From NCBI RefSeq assembly GCF_964340395.1, contig NC_135565.1:17873709-17937708 (forward strand): a DNA stretch of 64,000 nucleotides, in the 5' to 3' direction. Source of the stretch: Glandiceps talaboti. Lineage: Eukaryota; Hemichordata; Enteropneusta; Spengelidae. Both the position numbers and the translations under genes were made by a program. Positions 25,201 through 33,040 of the stretch are shown piece after piece (the first letter of the stretch is position 1; each line of letters opens with the position of its first letter). The notes under the pieces are model-generated. The model worked only from the letters and a program-made list of their open reading frames with translations, was not told where the DNA came from and did no database searches.

Positions 25201-28200
25201 AGCCAGAGTTGAGCACAGTTTTTCCTCGTGGAATACATAACACTGAAGTCATTTTCCCCATGTCTCAGTAACTGGTTTTCTTCTACAGGGGTTAGTTCTG
25301 AAATACAGCCTACAAGATATGTGATCTTTTCATGTCTTGACCTGAAATAACGAAATATAAGTTTATGTTTTTATTAGTTTATGACCTGCAGTGATGTGAT
25401 AATAGGTACATATCTGTGACATATGAATTTAAGTCAGAAATAAGATGATGGCAGATTGCTTCTCGGTACCAGCAATACCATTTTATCTCATGCTAGCAGG
25501 TCAAAATGCAACAAACAGGTCGACCATCTCATGCACACTTATGTTACATTGTGTAGCATGAGAAGTGGAAGTTATGTTAGCAACCGAAAAAAACCGAATA
25601 GCTGTTGTTGTTTTTCCAATAGAAATTTGTCTGTGTTGGTATTCAATCTAAATTTTGTTCCAAACACAATCAAAACACAACCATAGTATTCAATTTAAAT
25701 TTTGTTCCAAACACAATCAAAATTCATTATTTTTCTTCTTTGTAGTTATTAATCATCCCACCACTGCACTATTGCATTTTTTGACTACTCTCGTGATTTC
25801 AACCTTATGAATGTCATACTCTGAATACAACACCATTTTAGATCAAAATGATATTGAAACAGTCGCCAGACCCTAGACATTCCCTACCCGGTCCCCAACA
25901 AGTAAGTAGGTAAAAGTTACAGATCACAGCGCCCTCTTGTGGACAAATTCAAAGGAGAACACTGAATACTGTACAACCGTAGTTGGTTATTTTGTGAATC
26001 ACCGTTGATCAGATTTAGGTCAAGTTAGCTTCAGTTGTCGTTTCAGACGGCAATTCCTATCATACCAAATCATCATTTCAACATATTGCACCTTGGTAAA
26101 TGCTTTGCACTGCTACACCACTGAAGTATGCAGTCGAAAATTTCAGGTAAAATTTTCAAGTTGTGTTTGGAACAAAAAGTTAAATTGAATACAACTCTCA
26201 TTTCTATCGACATGCCTAGATGTAAAATTTTATTTCAGGTGCTGAGAATGATCGGTATGCAAACAGACACATACTGTATGTGGCATGCTAATATAAGCTA
26301 TCAACGGACATTGATGTAACTTCACTCATGGTAGGGTGACATCTCTAATGGTGAGTTTTTGTCAAATGGCAATATATTCAATTTTTTTATTTATTTATTT
26401 ATTAGTATTTACACTTTCTTGATTACAGAGTGATTATATCCACACAAAATTTCAATGAACTTTGCTGTACATGTACAGTTACTTGCATACAGCTGTACAT
26501 TATAGTGGCTATATGGATGAGGATTGGGTATTTTTTAATTTATACAATTTTATCATGGCTTCCTACTTTAAAAATCAATGTGAAATAAGACAGACCAAAT
26601 CTGTGTTTTTAACTCAATACATTGCAAAAACATGAAAAATGTGTAAAATGTTTGCAATACATTTATTAATCATTTGCTATGTACTGAGTTACAAACAAGG
26701 ACTTGGCATATGTTGTTCATTTAATTTTGCAAGTAGGAGGCCATGATAAAATTGTTATAATCCAAAATCTAAAATAAGTACCCAGTCCTCACATCATTTC
26801 TGGTCACGTTTATGTTTTCGGTACTACATCGCAGCATAAGTACCAATACTATGTGCACGCAATGACGCATGTGATTGTAAGTATGTATGATAATCTCCCT
26901 TACCATTCTTTTGTGCTGACAATCTTTGCACCCTGTCCTTCCAAGGAGTATCGGTTACATTGTTTAATTTCAAAACCTGCTTCACCTGAGAACATCATGA
27001 GATACCTTGATATCTGTCAAAATAGAAAAACCATCACATCACTGTCATCAGAACATCACAGACTCTCAACTAGTCTATAAGATAGACATTTGTGCCACGC
27101 TATCAGCCAGCACTTAAGAAGCCATGACAACACGATGTATCAATACAGTCTAACCCTCAAAATGTTATGTTAAAGTACAACCCATGTCACATTACAGGGC
27201 TAAATATTAAAATCAAGAAAGATAAAAATTATTGAACTTTGAATGGAAAATAATGAATTGTGGCTTCATGTAAGGTTAGCAACTCGGAGTCAATTCACCA
27301 TTTTTCCATTCAAATTCATTACTTTTCTTCTTTGTAGTTATTAATCATCCCAACACTGCACTACTGCACTTTTTCACTACTTTCTTGATTTAGACCTCAT
27401 GAATACAACATCATTTTAGGTCAAAATGATTCTGAAACTGACCCTAGACATTCCCTACCCGGTCCCCAACAAGTAAGTAGGTAAAAGTTACAGATCACAG
27501 CGCCCTCTTGTGGACAAATTCTAAGGAGAACACTGAATAGTGTACAACTGTATTTGGTTATTTTGTGAATCATCGTTGATCAGATTTAGGTCAAGTTAGC
27601 TTCAGTTGTCGTTTCAGACGGCAATTCCTATCATACCAAATCATCATTTCAACATATTGCACCTTGGTAAACGCTTGACACTGCTACACCATTACATTTA
27701 ATTCATATGACTGGTGAGTAATGGACTGTCATTATTGTACAGTAACTTTTAATACTTACGTGCTCCTTAAATGTATTTTGTTGATTCTTCGATTTATTCA
27801 TGAAATATAATCTGTACCAGTCACCTGATGTTAAAGATTTCAAAGTGTCTTCTAGAGTAGACTTTTTCTTGTGGAATTTGTCCACAGTTTGTCTAAGCTG
27901 CTCTGATCTTGCTGTCACTGGTCGAAATCTGTTGTTGTGAAAAAAATTTGTGGAAATGTTAGGACTATTTCTTAGAATGTCATGCGCTAATGGTTAATGG
28001 CTAAGTTGCCCTCCAGGCCAATATGTTTTGCTCTTCAAATCAACAGTAATACTAATCTATTTAATCCAAGATTATTACCACAACTGCAAATAATCTCATA
28101 TCCCTGAGCCAGTCTGTAAAGTAAGCTGTGACAGGGTACCCTCACACATCACTCAACCCCATTGCATGCTCTGGTTGAATTTCATGTTGGCTATAGAATA

Positions 28201-29228
28201 ACAATTACTTAATACTGCTGATCAGATTTGGGTCATGTTAGCTTCAGTTGTCGTTTCAGACGGCAATTCCTATCATACCAAATCATCATTTCAACAACAA
28301 CTACACCATAGTCATAGTAACTTACAATACTGTCTACAAACGGTAATGGCAGGATTTACCTCCATCGTCTATTAGCAAAATATATACTTCTTGCACCATA
28401 AAGCCTCTATTAGTTAACACATAATGAATAGTAGTGCATAAATCTACATAACTCTAGTCTTATTCAATTAGTAATGACTGGCCGAATCCAGTTATTTATT
28501 TATTTATTTATTTATTTTTTTTTTGGGGGGGGGGGGGCTTCTAGTTAGGAAGATATCTGGGTTCAGAGGCTTTTAAAATCCTTCAATTAATATGGCACAG
28601 TTGGGTGGCAGTCAAGCAATATTGTATGGTTACAATTGACTTTTCCAACAAAGACAGCTAAGAAATTGTGGTGTCTGTGACCAGACTACAAGTACTAACT
28701 AGTAAATGCACTTGGACAGAATATATTCACCCCTGTTCAGTATGATAGAACTGTAATTCATTTTGGATTTTGATTGATTGATTTACCCGTAAAAATTATA
28801 AAGGATTGACAGAACAATTTCATTTTTGTAGATTTGTAAAAAATTCTCGGTACCTGGAATAGCATTACAACAATGCTAGAGGGTCAAAATAGAACAGGAA
28901 AGTCAACTTATACACACACATTTATAGTAATGCATGCCTAACATGTGGAGTGCCAGTCATTGTATCAACAAAGAAATTGAATGTCCGTTATTTTACAACA
29001 TGCCAGGGTGGTAAAATTCTCATTCAAGTACTGAGAGTTGATTGGTTGATTGATTACTTCTGACAAGGAACATGGCATACTATACCTGGTATTCATTTTA
29101 TGAGTTGTAAAACCTAAGTATGGATCCAGGACTAAACTGGTCCCTAAATCATCATTTTCACACAGTTCTTTACACGTCATCCCTGTAGTTGGAGCAAAAC
29201 GGGATCCTTGGAAATTTTCAATGACCAT
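17476..29228 (-). CDS. KMT5B: Histone H4-K20 methyltransferase Suv4-20 / KMT5B-C (whole gene)
   Basis: Chromatin enzyme that di- and tri-methylates histone H4 Lys20. I built it from eight coding exons: 29086-29228, 27760-27928, 26904-27013, 25175-25341, 24420-24439, 22254-22390, 21081-21262 and 17476-20306. All have GT-AG junctions and the phases agree. The total is 3759 nt, or 1252 residues plus TGA. Family signatures appear in order: '[20 protein letters not shown]' in the N-terminal domain; '[16 protein letters not shown]', 'FINHDCRPNC' and 'FYGDGFF' in the SET domain; and the Cys-rich post-SET 'CECETCER'. The long C-terminal region repeats the family's '(Y/N)-D/N-A-E/Q-L-I ... PKI' peptide. 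The length is close to the long insect Suv4-20 and more than the roughly 885-aa human KMT5B. Vertebrates have two paralogues (B and C), so the symbol stands for the undivided orthologue. No frameshift or missing catalytic motif is seen. Three introns carry snoRNA-like elements. Confidence 0.95.
21081..21262 (-). CDS. KMT5B: KMT5 exon 7: end of post-SET and basic linker
   Basis: Acceptor CAG is just above 21262 and the donor is GTAAGA below 21081. It encodes 'RQTGAF' (completing the family's CERRGTGAF), then '[16 protein letters not shown]' (family: YGLRETDKRLNRLKK), then a basic Ser/Arg-rich stretch. It spans about residues 249-310. Entry phase 2 and exit phase 1 match the neighbouring exons. 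Confidence 0.93.
21420..21970. repeat. Dispersed repeat family 2 in KMT5 intron
   Basis: 'cattcagctggaaaatact' and 'taactcgtagtgacaaggcc.acttaggtca' (21590-21665) recur at 35380-35465 in the CYTH intron. A related 'tgtcacgacaac..ctgtctatgtcact' block is found at 21455-21480, 21790-21825 and 35215-35240. No coding capacity seen. Confidence 0.55.
22178..22235. repeat. (ATT)n microsatellite
   Basis: About 19 ATT units in the KMT5 intron, ending about 20 bp from the exon-6 donor. On the other strand it produces a poly-Asn frame that is not a gene. Confidence 0.95.
22254..22390 (-). CDS. KMT5B: KMT5 exon 6: SET C-terminal core and post-SET cysteines
   Basis: Encodes '[20 protein letters not shown]', then '[12 protein letters not shown]' and the zinc-binding 'CECETCER' (residues about 204-248). 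The Tyr of FYGDGFF and the three Cys of C-x-C-x2-C are present, as expected of an active SET/post-SET domain. Acceptor CAG at 22391-22393; donor GTATG at 22249-22253. Confidence 0.95.
22440..22735. mobile_element. SINE-like repeat, copy 1
   Basis: Shares with 32570-32850 the blocks 'agtgttaatgcaggaggaaa.tggagta', 'agtagagtcaaactgaaca' and 'aaccactcagtcactgacaaccctgaa'. An A/T-rich TAA/TTTAT head is present in both. One copy has a Pol III B-box-like 'GTTTGAACCCAGG'. Probably a short non-autonomous element. Confidence 0.55.
23330..23440 (-). repeat. Dispersed repeat family 1, reverse-strand fragment
   Basis: Reverse complement of the 'attcaaaaaatgtatgcaaa' and 'tatgcctagcaacaa' block of copies A and B, in the KMT5 intron between exons 5 and 6. 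Confidence 0.6.
24420..24439 (-). CDS. KMT5B: KMT5 20-nt microexon in the SET catalytic core
   Basis: A 20-nt exon flanked by acceptor 'tttcag' and donor GTAAG. It supplies the last two bases of the Asp codon plus C-R-P-N-C-K of the invariant N-H-D-C-R-P-N-C-K. The frame closes exactly: upstream exon ...AAC CAT G, microexon, downstream exon TTT GTA. Skipping it would shift the frame and delete the cofactor/zinc-binding NHxC region. Confidence 0.93.
24687..24934. mobile_element. Small MITE, 248 bp
   Basis: Terminal inverted repeats 'tagggaacttgcaa(t/a)cc' at both ends, in the KMT5 intron between exons 4 and 5. No coding capacity. Confidence 0.65.
25175..25341 (-). CDS. KMT5B: KMT5 exon 4: SET domain middle
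   Basis: Encodes '[20 protein letters not shown]', then '[19 protein letters not shown]' and '[13 protein letters not shown]' (residues about 141-196). These match the family pattern LLVGCIAEL...[27 protein letters not shown] almost residue for residue. Acceptor CAG at 25342-25344; donor GTAAG at 25170-25174. Confidence 0.95.
25455..25565. repeat. Dispersed repeat family 3
   Basis: 'ctcggtacc...aca..attttatctcatgct.gcaggtcaaaat..aaca' resembles 20370-20500 and 28845-28945. All three copies are in or beside the KMT5 gene. Short, with no coding capacity. Confidence 0.5.
25705..26115. repeat. Intronic direct duplication, copy 1
   Basis: About 400 bp repeated at 27310-27695, on the other side of KMT5 exon 3, with only scattered changes and one indel. 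The most exact parts are 'cattccctacccggtccccaac' onward to 'cagcgccctcttgtgg' and the last ~100 bp, which contain the snoRNA-like sequence. Confidence 0.9.
26004..26082 (-). ncRNA. Intronic box C/D snoRNA-like gene, copy 1
   Basis: On the minus strand (host sense) the 79-nt unit starts with stem GTTGA, then box C ATGATGA (26070-26076). Next is a guide-like stretch ending 'gaattgccgt' just before a D' CTGA, and it finishes with box D CTGA (26009-26012) followed by TCAAC, which pairs with the 5' GTTGA. Length, box order and closing stem fit a C/D snoRNA. I could not match the guide to an rRNA or snRNA site from memory. It lies in the KMT5 intron between coding exons 3 and 4. Confidence 0.7.
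26501..26795. mobile_element. Palindromic MITE, copy 2
   Basis: Same family as 16117-16469: 'atggatgaggattgggtat', 'ttttatcatggcttcctact', then the inverted halves 'gttacaaacaaggacttg' and 'ggccatgataaaattg'. The TTAA ends have been lost by mutation. Lies in the KMT5 intron between coding exons 3 and 4. Confidence 0.75.
26904..27013 (-). CDS. KMT5B: KMT5 exon 3: start of SET domain
   Basis: Encodes '[20 protein letters not shown]' then '[17 protein letters not shown]' (residues about 105-141). It matches the family pattern IYLRMF..DSGFEI..C.RYS...GAKI.ATKEW. Acceptor CAG at 27014-27016; donor GTAAGG at 26898-26903. Confidence 0.92.
27310..27695. repeat. Intronic direct duplication, copy 2
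   Basis: Partner of 25705-26115. The two copies flank coding exon 3 (26904-27013) and the MITE at 26501-26795. Each includes one snoRNA-like unit, so the duplication copied a snoRNA with its intron surroundings. Confidence 0.9.
27575..27653 (-). ncRNA. Intronic box C/D snoRNA-like gene, copy 2
   Basis: Identical over 79 nt to copy 1: box C ATGATGA at 27641-27647, D' and D boxes CTGA, closing stem GTTGA/TCAAC. It lies in the KMT5 intron between coding exons 2 and 3, on the host strand. Its target is unknown to me. Confidence 0.7.
27760..27928 (-). CDS. KMT5B: KMT5 exon 2: N-terminal helical domain
   Basis: Encodes '[20 protein letters not shown]' and '[19 protein letters not shown]', ending 'FKEH' (residues about 48-104). 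It matches the Suv4-20 N-terminal domain (FRPI...LTSGEWAR.YFL.KNK.Q...FKEHVF). Acceptor CAG at 27929-27931; donor GTAAGT at 27754-27759. Confidence 0.93.
28217..28295 (-). ncRNA. Intronic box C/D snoRNA-like gene, copy 3
   Basis: A third 79-nt copy in the intron between coding exons 1 and 2, on the host strand, with 76 of 79 positions equal to copies 1 and 2. Outside the 79 nt the similarity stops almost at once, so this unit is conserved alone. One of the three changes falls in the terminal stem (GTTGA/TCAGC) and turns a U-A pair into a U-G wobble, so the stem still forms. Box C (28283-28289), the D' guide and both CTGA boxes are unchanged. Confidence 0.72.
28495..28540. repeat. (TTTA)n-T-run-G-run tract
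   Basis: TTTA units run into about 10 T and then 13-14 G in the KMT5 intron. A longer version lies at 30055-30135. Confidence 0.9.
28845..28945. repeat. Dispersed repeat family 3, copy
   Basis: 'ctcggtacctggaa.agcattac' and 'gctagagggtcaaaatagaa' match the copies at 20370-20500 and 25455-25565. No coding content. Confidence 0.5.
29086..29228 (-). CDS. KMT5B: KMT5 exon 1 (start codon)
   Basis: ATG at 29228 in a good context (tcaccATGG). It encodes '[20 protein letters not shown]' then '[20 protein letters not shown]' and 'TTHKMNT' (residues 1-48). The family N-terminus has [31 protein letters not shown] at the same distance from its start, which supports this ATG. The exon extends 13 nt upstream to an acceptor CAG (29242-29244), so at least one 5' non-coding exon lies further up. 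Confidence 0.93.
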
Positions 29229-29241
29229 GGTGACTGTCAAC

Positions 29242-31572
29242 CTGAAACGACAAAAGAAGTGTTTACAAAACACATAGTATTTTATTCAGTATTAGGAGTA
29301 GTACTGAAGGGTAAGGAATGTCTGGCATTCTAGAAAACAAACAGTAAACAAAACACTTTTTTTGTGACGGAAATTCCCTACACATTAAATAATGCTTAAT
29401 ACCTTCTTTTTGAGACCTAATTAGAATTTTAAAAATTGTGACCAGTATTTTTTTTCTTTTTTTAATTCCAACTGATGAGACAAAAATAGTACACAACTAT
29501 ATTGAATTTTCTCCCAAACATTCTACTTCATGCATGCACAGAAACATACAGAGTTAATATGGATATGCAGCACATGTATAATGGATCCATTTTTAGCATA
29601 CTTGGTGACTACATATTTTTGGATACAAAATCAACATTCTAAAAAAAAAAAGATATTCAAAATACACTTTGACTCTGACTAAGCAATGTCCTTCTCAGAA
29701 CAATGTGATAGAGGTTTGATAAATTTGCATAATATAATAACGTGTAAATGAATAAATTTTCTATTTATCAAGAATTTATATAAGTGGATTCTACAGTTGC
29801 CCTAAAACGTGGCAAGAATCCTACTTAGGATGTAGATATAATAATATTGTCATTTTGTTGGCCCAGCATATAAAATAGTGCTGGGGTACATGTATATTAA
29901 GAACCAGCAAATATGCACTATTAATCAACCTAAAGTTTATCATTTGGACACAGAAAAGACTATAAGTACAAAGGTCAGTTTGGTCATTACACTGTGGTGT
30001 ATATTTACCTGGGCTTCATTAATACACATCAAACTCTAGTTGCTGGCTATATTTATTATTTTTTTTTTTTAAATGTTTTTTTTTTTTTTTTTTTTTTTGG
30101 GGGGGGGGGGGGTACTTCTTTTTTTTTTTTAAGGGAAAGAATTCCTCTTTTTTTCCTTTTCTTCTAAATATTTGATAAAATCTCCATCTTGGAAAGATGT
30201 GTTTTTATTCCCTACTGAGTTCCTAACCAGTGGTCTGATGACAGGGAGTAGGTAGAATAATAACCATCATATGGGATCCAATTTTACTACAATAATTTTT
30301 TGAAGGAAGGAGGCAAGAACTGGGGTTTTCCAATCATAAACCTAAGCAATAACACACAGGAAGTGATTGAGTGCTACAGGATTTCATGATCTACAAAGTA
30401 CAATGTACATGTACTATCTCTGTATTACAGTTTTACTATTTTTAGCCAAAACTGTTAAGAACTGGAAAATATCTGATACTTGGGGCTAAGAGCACAGAAA
30501 GACTTTCATTCACAGGTATTTTCAATAAAAGTATTCCACCTTTCTTTGTTACAAACAGAAATTTGGCAAACATATTCAAGAACTGGATAATTACATGCAA
30601 AGTAGAACAGCATCTCAATAGAGAAGGTCAAACCAGGACAGCTGCAAGGTCATGACCTTCACTGATGAATCTAATTTTAGTTTCATATCACTCTTCTTTA
30701 TTATAACAATATATGTAGCCTAAATCATGCACTTACAAAGAAAATACAATGAAATTATTTGTCTCTATTTACATACATTGTAAAGTTTTCTATCCAACGG
30801 CAAATAAGATAGTGTATTAGTGATCTCTGTCCCAAAAACATAAATTAAAAATTATGTCAGAAACTGAACTTGAAAGCCCAAAAAAGGTTACTACAACTGT
30901 TAGAATTAGCATAACAACATGTGTATAGGAGGTTCTCTAAATGGCCCGGGCAGTAAGAAAAATAATGCGAAATAAAGCTAAAGCTAACTTTCTCTAATAT
31001 TTGAAACGTTGGAAGATTTGAATAGTTTAACACCAGGCTGAATATTATAATTTACGCTGAAGATAGCATTATTAGCTATTAACAAAGAATAAAATCGTAA
31101 AAGGTACCATAAAAATTGTAATTTGTAAGTTGTTCTATCGACGGATGCACTTTATTTGCACAATAATACAAAGCAAACAAAGCTTGAAGTGTTCCCGGGT
31201 TTTTCTATTTATAAATTCTATGCAACCGACAGTCTGACTGCGTGGTCGTTAACCTTTGACACGCCGACGTAAATACGGAAATCTGAATACGGACTCCCTG
31301 GCATCATCGAAATTACACAAAAAGCAAACTTTTTCGGTCTCCCTGTCTATTGCAAACCCCGGAAACAAATTGAGAATTTTGATCGAACAATTTTATAATT
31401 AATTTATGTTTTCTACATGAAACTTACGTCTCACGGCTACATTTCTAAGCGAATAAAATTTGCCTCCCTCCCGGCTTTTCAAACTCGATGCAAATTTAAA
31501 CGAACTATGCGCCGAGTGACACACGGGGAAAAATTTCAAATAAATCGACGTGGCGATCTTTCAAGTACTTAC
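29242..31572 (-). other. KMT5 first intron (inferred)
   Basis: About 2.3 kb between the inferred 5' non-coding exon (donor GTAAGT at 31567-31572) and the start-codon exon. I see no gene in it. It contains a long T-run/G-run tract and AT-rich sequence. Confidence 0.5.
30055..30135. repeat. Long poly-T / poly-G tract
   Basis: T-run, then a longer T-run of about 24, then about 15 G, then another T-run. The exact lengths may be sequencing-sensitive. On the KMT5 transcript it would be a C-run followed by an A-run. Confidence 0.9.
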
Positions 31573-31740
31573 CAATTACCCAATAGGGTAAAAGCAAATC
31601 ACAGGCGTCCAAATATGCCAAAATATGGCAGGTATTCTGATTAACTTCGGCAATATTTCACTTTTTTCGCTACGTATCCACCAGATGTAAGGCAATCGAC
31701 CAACACCGCAGAAGCCAACCTTTACAACATGGCCGCCAAC
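31573..31740 (-). promoter_or_regulatory. KMT5 5' non-coding exon and promoter region (inferred)
   Basis: The donor 'AATTG|GTAAGT' at 31572/31573 suits a 5'-UTR exon. Just upstream, 31726-31737 on the plus strand reads 'acatggccgcca', which on the minus strand contains GCGGCCATGTT, close to the YY1 element common at TATA-less start sites. Transcript data are needed to place the start. Confidence 0.45.
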
Positions 31741-32139
31741 CTTATGCGCAGCTGGCGGAAGAAAAGTAATTCTAATAAATTGAATATTTTAGGCGAAAGA
31801 ATGGCTCAGTAAAGCGGATTTTACCTTTTTAGAACATGATAGAACTAAATATACGAATGTTGTCTTTACTACGGATCTGTTATAAAAAAAGAACAACAAA
31901 TTGACAATATTGCGGATTGATATTAAATGAATGTGCCCTGACAGGCGGTTAGGCCATATGGCCGATCTTTATTTCCCGTCATGCTTTATTTGGAGCCAGA
32001 CTTGAAAGCGGTGAAAAGGAGGAAGATAAGCAAGAACAAAACCCCAAGTCAACAGAATAGAGTAATTTCCGTAATTTCGTCACTTCCATATTTACAGTTG
32101 GTAAACCTAAGAACTTAGTAAATTCTGTGAAAAGCCAAG
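31741..32139 (+). promoter_or_regulatory. CYTH gene 5' region, possible bidirectional promoter
   Basis: The CYTH coding exon has an acceptor just before its ATG, so a non-coding first exon is needed. A donor 'CCAAG|GTAATT' at 32139/32140 fits, with the exon starting around 31990-32020. It would leave only about 0.3 kb from the KMT5 start, transcribed the opposite way. I infer a shared, TATA-less promoter. Confidence 0.4.
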
Positions 32140-32354
32140 GTAATTCTCATGAATTAATAGTTATCAATACATATTTCTAGAACCATGATATTTGTATTAT
32201 TTGACACCCTGGACAACACTGAAATACAGGCATAAAATGGCATACCAAAGACATACTGCATTACATTTGAACAGAAGCTCAATAAATTAATGAATTACAA
32301 AAGATTAATAAATGTGTAAAATACTAAATCTTTGTTATTGTACATATTGGACAA

Positions 32355-32518
32355 TAACAAGCCATTTAAATATTTTTTTTGTAGCTTTTTGCAATGCATT
32401 GAGTTACAAACACAGACTTTGTCAATGTTGTTTCACATTGATTTTTCAAGTAGGAAATTGTTTTATAAATTAAAAATCTAAAATAAATACTAAATCCTCA
32501 TCCATATGACCACTTTAA
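32355..32518. mobile_element. Palindromic MITE, right-half copy 3
   Basis: Shares 'ttttgcaatgcattgagttac' and 'ttttcaagtaggaa' with copy 1 and ends 'ctcatccatatgaccactTTAA' at 32515-32518. The left half is absent or unrecognisable. It lies in the presumed 5'-UTR intron of the CYTH gene. Confidence 0.7.
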
Positions 32519-32569
32519 TGATGATTCATTAGACAAAATGATGGTTAGATACGTGGAACTGACACCTCA

Positions 32570-32850
32570 TTTATTTATTTATTTATTTATCGGATGACCA
32601 ACGGGAGCTAGTCGGGACATTCATAGGCTCCTTTGGTTTAGTGTTAGTGCAGGAGGATACCGGAGTACTCGTTGAAAACTGCGTTGTACGGTAGAGTCAA
32701 ACTGAACAACACTCTTCTTACTTACAGCAATGTAAATTTAATCAAACCAAGCTGACACCCGGCTCAGCTGGTTTGAACCCAGGCTGCAGAGGTAAGAGGC
32801 ATACAAGCTTAAACTGCTTGGCCACCGACAACCCTGAAGGTTGATGTTTG
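32570..32850. mobile_element. SINE-like repeat, copy 2
   Basis: Begins with (TTTA)n and shares 'gtagagtcaaactgaaca' and 'ggccaccgacaaccctgaa' with 22440-22735. It contains 'ggtttgaacccaggc', similar to a Pol III B box. It ends about 30 bp before the first CYTH coding exon. Confidence 0.55.
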
Positions 32851-32884
32851 TTTGTAATCGAGATTTATCCATGTTTTTCAGAAC

Positions 32885-33040
32885 ATGCCCAGCAATATAG
32901 AGGTAAAAGCTAGAATTAGGAACATTGAAGAGTTGAAGAAAACTGCATCAGAACTGAGTGATAGTGATGGAGAAGTAATGATGCAAGAAGATACATTCTT
33001 TCAATGTGAAAAAGGAAGACTAAAGTTGAGAGTTTTTAAG
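32885..33040 (+). CDS. CYTH gene exon 1 (start codon)
   Basis: Acceptor 'tttttcag' ends at 32881 and the ATG is 3 nt into the exon. Residues 1-52 carry the 'NIEVKARI' strand, an Asp/Ser-rich helix, 'EDTFFQC' and 'KGRLKLRVFK'. Donor AAG|GTAAGT. Confidence 0.88.

Noticed and set aside
32761-32790. tRNA-like 'ggtttgaacccagg' (B-box look-alike), also near 34440 and 34500
   Set aside because: No cloverleaf or A-box at the right distance. Better explained as part of dispersed SINE-like repeats.
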